Shown here in pieces: positions 56,334 through 64,000 of a stretch of DNA of 64,000 nucleotides; positions within the stretch are counted from its first letter, which is position 1; every line of letters begins with the position of its first letter. This DNA is from Bordetella parapertussis. Lineage in GTDB: Bacteria; Pseudomonadota; Gammaproteobacteria; Burkholderiales; Burkholderiaceae_A. The position numbers and the translations under genes are program-made. The notes below the pieces were generated by a model. That model searched no databases. It was not told the DNA's origin and worked only from the letters and a program-made list of their open reading frames with translations. The DNA is taken from contig CAMCRF010000004.1 of the NCBI GenBank assembly GCA_945877235.1, forward strand, positions 1-64,000. Direction: 5' to 3'.

Positions 56334-57399
56334 TCTCGCCCCGACGACCGGCGCGGGCATTGCACTGGGTCCGGGTCGCGAGTTCTCGCTCATCGATTCG
56401 CACATTCGCGCAGCAGCCGCACAGGCCACTGGGCCCTTGGTGGAGCTCGGTATTGGAGACGACGCGGCCCTGATTGCGCCCGATCCCACCCAATGGATTG
56501 CGGTGGCCGTCGACACCATGGTGGAGGGGCGTCACTATTGGCCGCACGCGGATCCGCACCTGCTGGGGCGCAAACTACTTGGCGTGAACCTGTCCGACCT
56601 CGCAGCGATGGGCGCTCGTCCGTTGGTGTGCACCTTGAGCCTATGCCTGCGGGAGGATTCCACCACCGATTGGCTCCGTGCGCTCACACAAGGCCTGGGC
56701 GAAGCGACCGCAGCCTTTGGCTGTGCTCTGGTCGGCGGAGACACGGTGCGACTGCCGGCAGGGGCACCCAATGTGCTGACCCTCCAGGTGCTGGGGCAGG
56801 TGCCACCCGGACTGGCCCTGCGGCGAGATGGCATGAAGCCAGGCGATGAAATCTGGGTCTCGGGTCGCTTGGGCGACCCTGCCGATGCGGTCTCCACGCA
56901 GACCGACAGCGTCAAGCTTCATGAGCCGACGCCTCGACTGGATCTGGGGTACTTCCTTCGGGGAAGGGCCCACGCCGCCATCGACCTCTCCGATGGTCTG
57001 GTCTCCGAATTGGGGCACCTGTTGGCGGCCAGTGAGTCGCGGCTCGGCGTATCACTGAGCTTGAGGCTCAACCTTGATGCACTCTGCGCATGTCTGGGCG
57101 ATCGCCTCACGGCGCACCTGCGCGAGGGCCGCCTCAGTCGCATGCAGGCCTGCACGCGTGCTGCGCAGGGTGGTGATGAGTATGAGTTGGTCTTCTCTGC
57201 CCCATGTGAGCAGCACGATGCGCTGGTGCGCTGGGGGCTTGAGCACGGCCTCGTAATGACGCCGATTGGTTCCGTTCACGGGGTCAGTGACGATCACCCG
57301 CAAGGTCTGGACTGGTGGTTTCAGGCGCAACGCTGCCAACCCGAGGACTGTCCGCGGGCGGGGTTTGATCACTTCGCTGCAGACACGGAGGCTTCGTAG
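56314..57399 (+). CDS. thiL: Thiamine-monophosphate kinase
   Basis: A 361-residue kinase that makes thiamine diphosphate, in the AIR-synthase fold. E-F-S-L-I at the N-terminus, G-I-G-D-D-A-A-L near residue 48, D-T-M-V-E-G-R-H-Y near 68 and N-L-S-D-L-A-A-M-G near 95 are the metal and substrate motifs. It is somewhat longer than E. coli ThiL (325). pgpA starts on its last base. Confidence 0.94.
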   Translation: MRPTAASLAPTTGAGIALGPGREFSLIDSHIRAAAAQATGPLVELGIGDDAALIAPDPTQWIAVAVDTMVEGRHYWPHADPHLLGRKLLGVNLSDLAAMGARPLVCTLSLCLREDSTTDWLRALTQGLGEATAAFGCALVGGDTVRLPAGAPNVLTLQVLGQVPPGLALRRDGMKPGDEIWVSGRLGDPADAVSTQTDSVKLHEPTPRLDLGYFLRGRAHAAIDLSDGLVSELGHLLAASESRLGVSLSLRLNLDALCACLGDRLTAHLREGRLSRMQACTRAAQGGDEYELVFSAPCEQHDALVRWGLEHGLVMTPIGSVHGVSDDHPQGLDWWFQAQRCQPEDCPRAGFDHFAADTEAS

Positions 57400-57935
57400 T
57401 GGCCCAACACCCCGCGGCCCTCATGGCCAAGCCGACACTTGCCCACTGGATTGCGTTTGGCGGGGGTTCTGGCCTGTCCCCGTGGGCGCCGGGCACCGTA
57501 GGTACCCTCTGGGGGTGGCTGAGCTTTATTGCACTCGATGGACTCTTCGGATCTGGCGTCTGGTGGGTGCTCCTGCCTGTGGGCTTGGCGGTGGGCATTT
57601 GGGCCTGTCGGGTGACGGCTGAGGCCCTGGGGGTGCACGATCACGGCGCGATTGTCTGGGACGAGGTACTGGCGATATGGCTTGTGCTCTTTCTGCTTCC
57701 AAGGCCCGATGAGCCCTGGGGTACGTTAGCCGGCCAGGGCCTGGTTGGCTGGCCACTCGAGTGTGTGGCTGTGCTGGTGTTTCGGTTCTTCGACATCCTC
57801 AAGCCGCCCCCCATTGGCTGGATGGATCGCCGGCTCACCGGCGGCTGGGGCATTATGGCTGACGACCTCATGGCGGCGGCCTTCACACTGTTGGTCGTCT
57901 CCATACTGCTGCGGCTGCTCGGGGTGATTGTATGA
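57399..57935 (+). CDS. pgpA: Phosphatidylglycerophosphatase A
   Basis: A 178-residue membrane phosphatase of phosphatidylglycerol synthesis. G-G-G-S-G-L-S-P-W-A-P-G-T-V-G-T near residue 21, V-W-D-E-V near 87 and F-R-F-F-D-I-L-K-P-P-P-I near 125 are the PgpA motifs, with about four helices. GTG 57399 shares a base with the thiL stop; an ATG at 57423 is an alternative. It overlaps pncC as ATGA. Confidence 0.92.
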   Translation: MAQHPAALMAKPTLAHWIAFGGGSGLSPWAPGTVGTLWGWLSFIALDGLFGSGVWWVLLPVGLAVGIWACRVTAEALGVHDHGAIVWDEVLAIWLVLFLLPRPDEPWGTLAGQGLVGWPLECVAVLVFRFFDILKPPPIGWMDRRLTGGWGIMADDLMAAAFTLLVVSILLRLLGVIV

Positions 57936-58459
57936 CCCGCTCGGAATGCCTCATCGGCCTGGCTGTAGCGTTCTTCGCCCAACGGGCGCAGCTGCGATTG
58001 ATCACCGCAGAGTCTTGCACCGGCGGTTTGGCGGCCTCCTGGGTCACCCAACGCGCGGGCTCGAGTGCCTGGTTTGAGGGTGGTGTGGTGAGCTATAGCA
58101 ACCATCTCAAGCAGGCCGTGCTCGGGGTGTCCGAAGCGGACCTGCGGGCTGCGGGAGCCGTGAGCGAGCCGGTGGCACTGGCCATGGCCGAGGGTGCGGT
58201 GGGTCGGCTTGGCATGGCAGGTGTTGCTTATGGAGCCTGTGCCATTACGGGAGTTGCGGGGCCCTCGGGGGGCAGCCTCGAAAAACCCGTGGGCACGGTC
58301 TGGTTCGCGTGGGCCTTGCCGCATCAGCCCACCCATGCCGCTCGACGCTTTTTCACTGGTGACCGGGAGTCCATTCAGCGGCAGGCGGCTTGGTTTGCGC
58401 TCTCCGAATGGTGCGGCCGGCTCACGACGGGGGCTGCGCGGCCGCCATCGACTGGCTGA
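57932..58459 (+). CDS. pncC: Nicotinamide-nucleotide amidohydrolase PncC (CinA C-terminal domain)
   Basis: A 175-residue enzyme that hydrolyses NMN to NaMN in NAD salvage. I-T-A-E-S-C-T-G-G-L-A-A near residue 24 holds the catalytic serine, and G-V-V-S-Y-S-N near 51, G-A-V-S-E-P-V-A near 70 and I-T-G-V-A-G-P-S-G-G near 105 follow. It is the stand-alone CinA-C form with no N-terminal CinA domain. Last gene of the long cluster that begins with tyrS; recA has its own promoter. Confidence 0.94.
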   Translation: MTRSECLIGLAVAFFAQRAQLRLITAESCTGGLAASWVTQRAGSSAWFEGGVVSYSNHLKQAVLGVSEADLRAAGAVSEPVALAMAEGAVGRLGMAGVAYGACAITGVAGPSGGSLEKPVGTVWFAWALPHQPTHAARRFFTGDRESIQRQAAWFALSEWCGRLTTGAARPPSTG

Positions 58460-58513
58460 TGCACCGCGCAACGGGCTCTTATTAGGCTGCGCATGTATTC
58501 CTTCACGTTCACC

Positions 58514-58542
58514 TTGAATGCTGTTTATTTATACAGTACTCT
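58514..58542 (+). promoter_or_regulatory. recA promoter with embedded LexA operator
   Basis: TTGAAT at 58514-58519 and TACTCT at 58537-58542 are 17 bases apart. CTGTTTATTTATACAG at 58521-58536 is a SOS box, differing from the E. coli consensus at a few inner bases, and fills the spacer exactly. LexA binding would block polymerase, as at other recA genes. Confidence 0.85.
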
Positions 58543-58571
58543 TCTCCTCACTCCCACAAAGGACCCTAGAC

Positions 58572-59627
58572 ATGGATGACAAGACCAAAACCGAGAAAGC
58601 CAAAGCCCTTGCAGCCGCCATTGCCCAAATCGAAAAACAGTTTGGCAAAGGCTCGATCATGCGCATGGGTGAAAATGAGCAAGCGCCCGACATTCAAACC
58701 GTCTCCACCGGCTCCTTGGGTCTCGATATAGCGCTGGGCGCCGGTGGTCTTCCCCGCGGTCGAGTGGTCGAAATCTACGGACCAGAGTCTTCTGGAAAGA
58801 CCACCCTCACACTGCAGGTCATTGCTGAAATGCAAAAGCTCGGCGGCACCTGCGCCTTTGTCGATGCCGAGCATGCGCTCGATACCCAATACGCGCAGAA
58901 GCTCGGGGTGCAACTCTCCGATCTGCTCATTTCTCAGCCGGATACCGGCGAGCAGGCGCTCGAAATTGTCGATGCCCTGGTCCGGTCCGGTTCCGTTGAC
59001 CTCATCGTGGTCGACTCCGTCGCAGCGCTCACGCCCAAGGCCGAAATCGAGGGCGACATGGGAGATTCCCTGCCCGGCCTTCAGGCCCGTCTTATGTCTC
59101 AGGCCTTGCGCAAGCTCACGGGTACCATCAGCCGCACCAATACCCTCGTCATTTTCATCAATCAGATTCGCATGAAGATTGGTGTCATGTTTGGAAGCCC
59201 AGAGACCACAACCGGTGGCAACGCGCTCAAGTTCTACGCATCGGTTCGGCTCGACATTCGTCGGGTCGGATCCCTCAAGAAGGGTGAGGAGGTTATCGGC
59301 TCCGAGACCAAAGTGAAAGTCGTGAAGAACAAAGTGGCACCACCGTTTAAGGCAGCCGGTTTCGACATTCTTTACGGTGAGGGCATCTCTCGTGAGGGCG
59401 AAATTCTGGACCTTGGGTCCGAGCAAAATATTGTCGAGAAGTCGGGCTCTTGGTACAGCTACAACGGCGACCGCATTGGCCAAGGCCGCGACAACGCTCG
59501 CGAGTTCCTGCGCCAGAACCCAGCCATGGCCTTCGAAATCGAGAACAAGATTCGCGAGGCCTATGGCGTTGCAGTCCGGGCGGTCGGGCCTGTCGCTGGG
59601 CAGGCTGCCCAAGCCACCGAGTCCTAG
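58572..59627 (+). CDS. recA: Recombinase RecA
   Basis: A 351-residue ATP-dependent strand-exchange protein and LexA co-protease. The Walker A loop is G-P-E-S-S-G-K-T-T at 70-78, Walker B is in L-I-V-V-D-S-V near 146, and loop L2 includes G-N-A-L-K-F-Y-A near 220. AAAGGA lies before ATG 58572; an in-frame ATG at 58518 lies upstream of the LexA box and was rejected. recX follows after 18 bases. Confidence 0.98.
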   Translation: MDDKTKTEKAKALAAAIAQIEKQFGKGSIMRMGENEQAPDIQTVSTGSLGLDIALGAGGLPRGRVVEIYGPESSGKTTLTLQVIAEMQKLGGTCAFVDAEHALDTQYAQKLGVQLSDLLISQPDTGEQALEIVDALVRSGSVDLIVVDSVAALTPKAEIEGDMGDSLPGLQARLMSQALRKLTGTISRTNTLVIFINQIRMKIGVMFGSPETTTGGNALKFYASVRLDIRRVGSLKKGEEVIGSETKVKVVKNKVAPPFKAAGFDILYGEGISREGEILDLGSEQNIVEKSGSWYSYNGDRIGQGRDNAREFLRQNPAMAFEIENKIREAYGVAVRAVGPVAGQAAQATES

Positions 59628-59645
59628 CCTTTTTCGTAATTGCGC

Positions 59646-60116
59646 ATGGCCCGCGCCGCGCAGTCATTGCTCTCGCGTGGTGTGGCCCTTCTGGCTAGGC
59701 GAGAGCACTCTCGCCTTGAGCTTGCCCGCAAGCTCTCCCCCCATGCCGAATCCCCCGAGCAACTTGCAGACGTCTTGAATCAGCTCGCCGAGACGGGCCT
59801 GCTCTCCGATACCCGTTTTGCGGAGGCCCTCGTCAGGGTCCGGGGCCAAGGCTATGGCCTTGCCCGGCTCAGGGGTGAGCTCAATCAAAAGGGAGTGAGC
59901 GAGGCCCATTGCGAGGCTGCGCTTCAAGAGGCCCGCCAGACCGAGGCCAGTCGTCACTTTGAGGTCTGGAGGAAGCGGTTTGGGCAGCCCCCAAGCGCGC
60001 TCGCCGAGAAGGCCAAGCAGCAACGTTTTATGGCGGCTAGGGGCTTTTCTCCCGAGCTCTACCGCGCGCTCGAGCGGCGTGGGTTTCAGGCGCCAGACGC
60101 CGATTTTTCGTCATGA
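59646..60116 (+). CDS. recX: Regulatory protein RecX
   Basis: A 156-residue helical protein that caps RecA filaments. [15 protein letters not shown] near residue 20, D-T-R-F-A-E-A near 60 and the repeated three-helix units typify RecX. ATG 59646 is chosen over a TTG two codons upstream. It is co-transcribed with recA and hence SOS-induced. Confidence 0.93.
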   Translation: MARAAQSLLSRGVALLARREHSRLELARKLSPHAESPEQLADVLNQLAETGLLSDTRFAEALVRVRGQGYGLARLRGELNQKGVSEAHCEAALQEARQTEASRHFEVWRKRFGQPPSALAEKAKQQRFMAARGFSPELYRALERRGFQAPDADFSS

Positions 60117-60123
60117 GCTGCGT

Positions 60124-60210
60124 GCTACCATCCACCCATTAAGGCCGACGGCGACCCCGCGGGGCGATCAAGTCGCCTTCAGATATTTTTATCTCAGGGA
60201 GCGCAGTGCC
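60124..60210 (+). promoter_or_regulatory. Promoter and structured leader of sucCD
   Basis: GCTACCAT at 60124-60131 fits the -10 form used elsewhere in the window. The leader that follows can fold: GGCGAC at 60150-60155 pairs with GTCGCC at 60172-60177, and CCCCGCGGGG at 60155-60164 can form an alternative small stem. AGGGAG before ATG 60211 is the ribosome site. Whether it is a regulatory RNA is open. Confidence 0.4.
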
Positions 60211-61374
60211 ATGAAAATCCATGAATATCAGGGCAAGGAGATTCTCCGTCGCTACGGTGTTGCAGTGCCGCGCGGCGTCCCTTGTTTTTCCGTCGACGAG
60301 GCCGTAGCAGCGGCAGAGGGCCTGGGTGGCCCAGTCTGGGTGGTAAAGGCCCAGATCCACGCGGGTGGCCGCGGCAAGGGTGGGGGCGTCAAGCTTGCTC
60401 GCTCGATTGACGAGGTCCGTAGCCACGCTCAGGCCATTCTTGGCATGCAGCTCATCACCCACCAGACAGGCCCCCAGGGGCAGCCGGTTCGCCGCCTGCT
60501 CATTGAGGAAGGGGCTGACATCCAGAAGGAGCTCTATGTCGCCGTCGTGACGGATCGTGTCACTCAGAAGGTTTGTGTGATGGCCTCCTCCGAGGGCGGT
60601 ATGGACATCGAAGAGGTGGCTCATAGCCATCCCGAGAAAATCCACAAGGTGTTTGTGGACCCAGCCCATGGCCTATCTGATAGCGATGCAGATCAGCTCT
60701 CGACAGCCATCGGAGTGCCTGCTGCTTCGCTGGCGCAGGCCCGCACTGTGCTCAAGGGCCTCTATCAGGCGTTCTGGGAGACCGATGCCTCACTCGCAGA
60801 GATCAACCCGCTCATCCTGACCGGAGACGGCCGCGTGGTGGCGCTCGATGCAAAGTGGAACTTCGATTCCAACGCTCTCTATCGTCACGAAGACATCGTG
60901 GCCATGCGCGATCTCGATGAAGAAGATCCCGCCGAGATCGAGGCCTCCAAGTTCGATCTCGCCTACATTCAGCTCGATGGCAATATCGGGTGCCTGGTGA
61001 ATGGTGCAGGGCTGGCCATGGCCACCATGGACACCATCAAGCTCTTCGGTGGTGAACCCGCAAACTTTCTCGATGTGGGCGGCGGTGCGACGACCGAGAA
61101 GGTCACCGAGGCCTTCAAGATCATGCTCTCCAACCCCAAAGTCAAGGCGATTCTGGTGAACATCTTTGGCGGCATCATGCGCTGCGATGTCATCGCTGAG
61201 GGCGTCGTCGCTGCCTCTCGTGCGGTGGGTTTGAACGTGCCGTTGGTGGTCCGCATGAAGGGCACCAACGAGGACCTTGGCAAGAAAATTCTTGCCGAGT
61301 CGGGTCTCCCCATCATCGCTGCCGACACCATGGCTCAGGCTGCTGAGCGTGTTGTTGCGGCCGTCAAGGCTTAA
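60211..61374 (+). CDS. sucC: Succinyl-CoA synthetase, beta subunit
   Basis: A 387-residue ATP-grasp subunit of the TCA-cycle enzyme that makes succinate and ATP from succinyl-CoA. It starts [12 protein letters not shown], the family hallmark. [15 protein letters not shown] near residue 46 binds nucleotide, and [11 protein letters not shown] near 264 and N-I-F-G-G-I-M-R-C near 320 complete it. A longer in-frame reading begins inside recX and was rejected. Confidence 0.97.
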   Translation: MKIHEYQGKEILRRYGVAVPRGVPCFSVDEAVAAAEGLGGPVWVVKAQIHAGGRGKGGGVKLARSIDEVRSHAQAILGMQLITHQTGPQGQPVRRLLIEEGADIQKELYVAVVTDRVTQKVCVMASSEGGMDIEEVAHSHPEKIHKVFVDPAHGLSDSDADQLSTAIGVPAASLAQARTVLKGLYQAFWETDASLAEINPLILTGDGRVVALDAKWNFDSNALYRHEDIVAMRDLDEEDPAEIEASKFDLAYIQLDGNIGCLVNGAGLAMATMDTIKLFGGEPANFLDVGGGATTEKVTEAFKIMLSNPKVKAILVNIFGGIMRCDVIAEGVVAASRAVGLNVPLVVRMKGTNEDLGKKILAESGLPIIAADTMAQAAERVVAAVKA

Positions 61375-61388
61375 GGAAGGGCCACGTC

Positions 61389-62270
61389 ATGTCTATTCTC
61401 ATCAACAAAGACACCAAGGTCATCACACAGGGCATTACCGGAAAGACGGGCCAGTTTCATACGCGCATGTGCCGCGACTATGCCAATGGTCAGAACTGCT
61501 TCGTTGCGGGCGTAAACCCCAAAAAGGCCGGTGAGGATTTCGAGGGCATTCCCATTTACGCCTCGGTCAGCGATGCCAAGCAGGCGACAGGGGCGACGGT
61601 CTCGGTCATTTACGTGCCGCCTGCTGGTGCGGCGGACGCCATCTGGGAAGCCGTGCAGGCGCAGCTCGACCTGGTCATCTGCATCACTGAAGGCATTCCG
61701 GTTCGCGACATGATGGTCGTGCGCAACAAAATGAAGGCGGCTGGGAGCAAGACCCTGCTGCTCGGCCCCAACTGCCCTGGGCTCATCACCCCCGACGAAA
61801 TCAAGATCGGCATCATGCCGGGCCACATTCACCGCAAGGGGCGCATCGGGATCGTCTCGCGCTCTGGCACGCTCACCTATGAAGCCGTGGGGCAGGTTAC
61901 TGAGCTCGGGCTTGGTCAGTCTTCCGCGGTGGGTATTGGCGGAGACCCAATTAATGGCATCAAGCACATCGACGTGCTTCAGATGTTCAACGACGACCCC
62001 GAGACCGATGCCGTCATCATGATTGGCGAGATCGGTGGACCGGACGAGGTCAATGCCGCGCTCTGGGCGAAGGAGCACATGAAAAAGCCCGTCGTGGGCT
62101 TTATTGCGGGGGTGACAGCGCCTCCAGGCAAGCGCATGGGGCATGCTGGTGCGCTGATTTCTGGCGGTGCAGACACGGCCGAGGCCAAGCTTGAGGTCAT
62201 GGAAGCCTGCGGCATTCGCACCACCAAGAACCCATCAGAAATGGGCAAGCTTCTCAAGAGCGTGCTCTAG
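61389..62270 (+). CDS. sucD: Succinyl-CoA synthetase, alpha subunit
   Basis: A 293-residue CoA-binding subunit. The phosphohistidine is H252 in G-H-A-G-A-L-I-S-G-G, and G-I-T-G-K-T-G-Q-F-H near residue 18 and N-C-P-G-L-I near 127 bind CoA. AAGGAAGGG lies before the ATG. The gene follows sucC by 14 bases. A GC-rich hairpin follows at 62298-62326. Confidence 0.97.
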   Translation: MSILINKDTKVITQGITGKTGQFHTRMCRDYANGQNCFVAGVNPKKAGEDFEGIPIYASVSDAKQATGATVSVIYVPPAGAADAIWEAVQAQLDLVICITEGIPVRDMMVVRNKMKAAGSKTLLLGPNCPGLITPDEIKIGIMPGHIHRKGRIGIVSRSGTLTYEAVGQVTELGLGQSSAVGIGGDPINGIKHIDVLQMFNDDPETDAVIMIGEIGGPDEVNAALWAKEHMKKPVVGFIAGVTAPPGKRMGHAGALISGGADTAEAKLEVMEACGIRTTKNPSEMGKLLKSVL

Positions 62271-62297
62271 CCCGTCGGCCAACAGAAGCGAGACCAG

Positions 62298-62326
62298 AAC
62301 AGGGCAGGCGGCACGTCTGCTCTGTT
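62298..62326 (+). terminator. Possible terminator after sucD
   Basis: AACAGGGCAG (62298-62307) pairs with CTGCTCTGTT (62317-62326), with one G-T pair, around a nine-base loop. Only a few Ts follow, so it is a weak candidate. Confidence 0.4.
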
Positions 62327-62343
62327 TGTTACCGACCCCAACC

Positions 62344-62351
62344 GCTACACT
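62344..62351 (+). promoter_or_regulatory. Extended -10 (GCTACACT) of the 34-residue peptide gene
   Basis: TACACT at 62346-62351 is followed by seven bases and ATG 62359, the same layout as at 8134-8148. No Shine-Dalgarno is present. Confidence 0.45.
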
Positions 62352-62358
62352 ATCGACT

Positions 62359-63997
<1,639 letters not shown>

Positions 63998-64000
63998 CTC

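Noticed and set aside
58566..59612. 348-codon minus-strand frame opposite recA
   Set aside because: recA on the plus strand is certain with SOS box and Shine-Dalgarno; the antisense frame is a codon-bias artefact of GC-rich DNA.

Overview
The window reads as a compact, high-GC chromosome segment from a betaproteobacterium of Burkholderiales type. The evidence is gene content and order: tRNA-Pro/ispB/rplU-rpmA-obgE-proB, aroQ-accB-accC-prmA, mpl next to an RNase II-family gene and aroE, a cobalamin adenosyltransferase divergent from glcDEF, anmK and an M23 peptidase divergent from tyrS, nrdR-ribD-ribE-ribBA-ribH-nusB-thiL-pgpA-pncC, and recA-recX-sucC-sucD. A lysine/alanine histone H1-like protein and a RibBA with a decayed second domain also fit that group. 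No genus can be named from the sequence alone. Almost everything is housekeeping. I see no insertion sequence, prophage, CRISPR array or plasmid function, and no gene-free stretch longer than about 250 bases.

Layout. 1-8117: a partial CorC/CNNM-type membrane protein, tRNA-Pro(CGG), ispB, ribosomal proteins L21 and L27, the Obg GTPase, proline synthesis (proB), rppH, proS and ffh. 8148-9861: a CcsA-like membrane protein, a small PP0621-type protein and ampD. 9862-15632: class Ia ribonucleotide reductase nrdA-nrdB behind a pair of NrdR-box-like palindromes, then a histone H1-like protein with fourteen KKPAA repeats, and a YggT protein. 15629-21004 (minus): one tight operon for a protein of unknown function, a TlpA thioredoxin, AroQ, AccB, AccC, PrmA and a PfkB-family kinase. 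21037-26684: mpl, a gene fusing an RNase II-type exoribonuclease to shikimate dehydrogenase, and mgtE. 26681-34485: moaC, a BepA-like protease, purU, a zinc-finger protein, ilvE, azlC-azlD and glnE. 34522-41479: yhdP, a nitrilase-family amidase, tldD and aroG. 41482-46055: cobalamin adenosyltransferase and glycolate oxidase glcDEF. 46036-50729: anmK, an M23 peptidase, tyrS and an unusual ctaA. 50722-58459: glyA, nrdR, riboflavin synthesis, nusB, thiL, pgpA and pncC. 58572-63997: SOS-controlled recA-recX, sucC-sucD, a 34-residue membrane peptide, panC and a deoxynucleoside kinase.

Functional links: nrdR lies about 42 kb from the nrdAB operon whose promoter carries its likely operators; glyA, purU and the riboflavin and pantothenate genes supply one-carbon and cofactor metabolism; aroG, aroQ and aroE give three shikimate-pathway steps.

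The most notable features are: (1) the exoribonuclease-AroE fusion; (2) a repeated promoter architecture, a GCTAnAnT-like -10 element placed 5-9 bases before the start codon, implying many leaderless mRNAs; (3) extreme packing of gene ends, with eight of nine convergent pairs overlapping and four sharing a single stop tetranucleotide; (4) a CtaA of the Bacteroidetes sequence type; and (5) moaC and the BepA-like gene overlapping at their 5' ends. I found no convincing wholly new multi-gene system.
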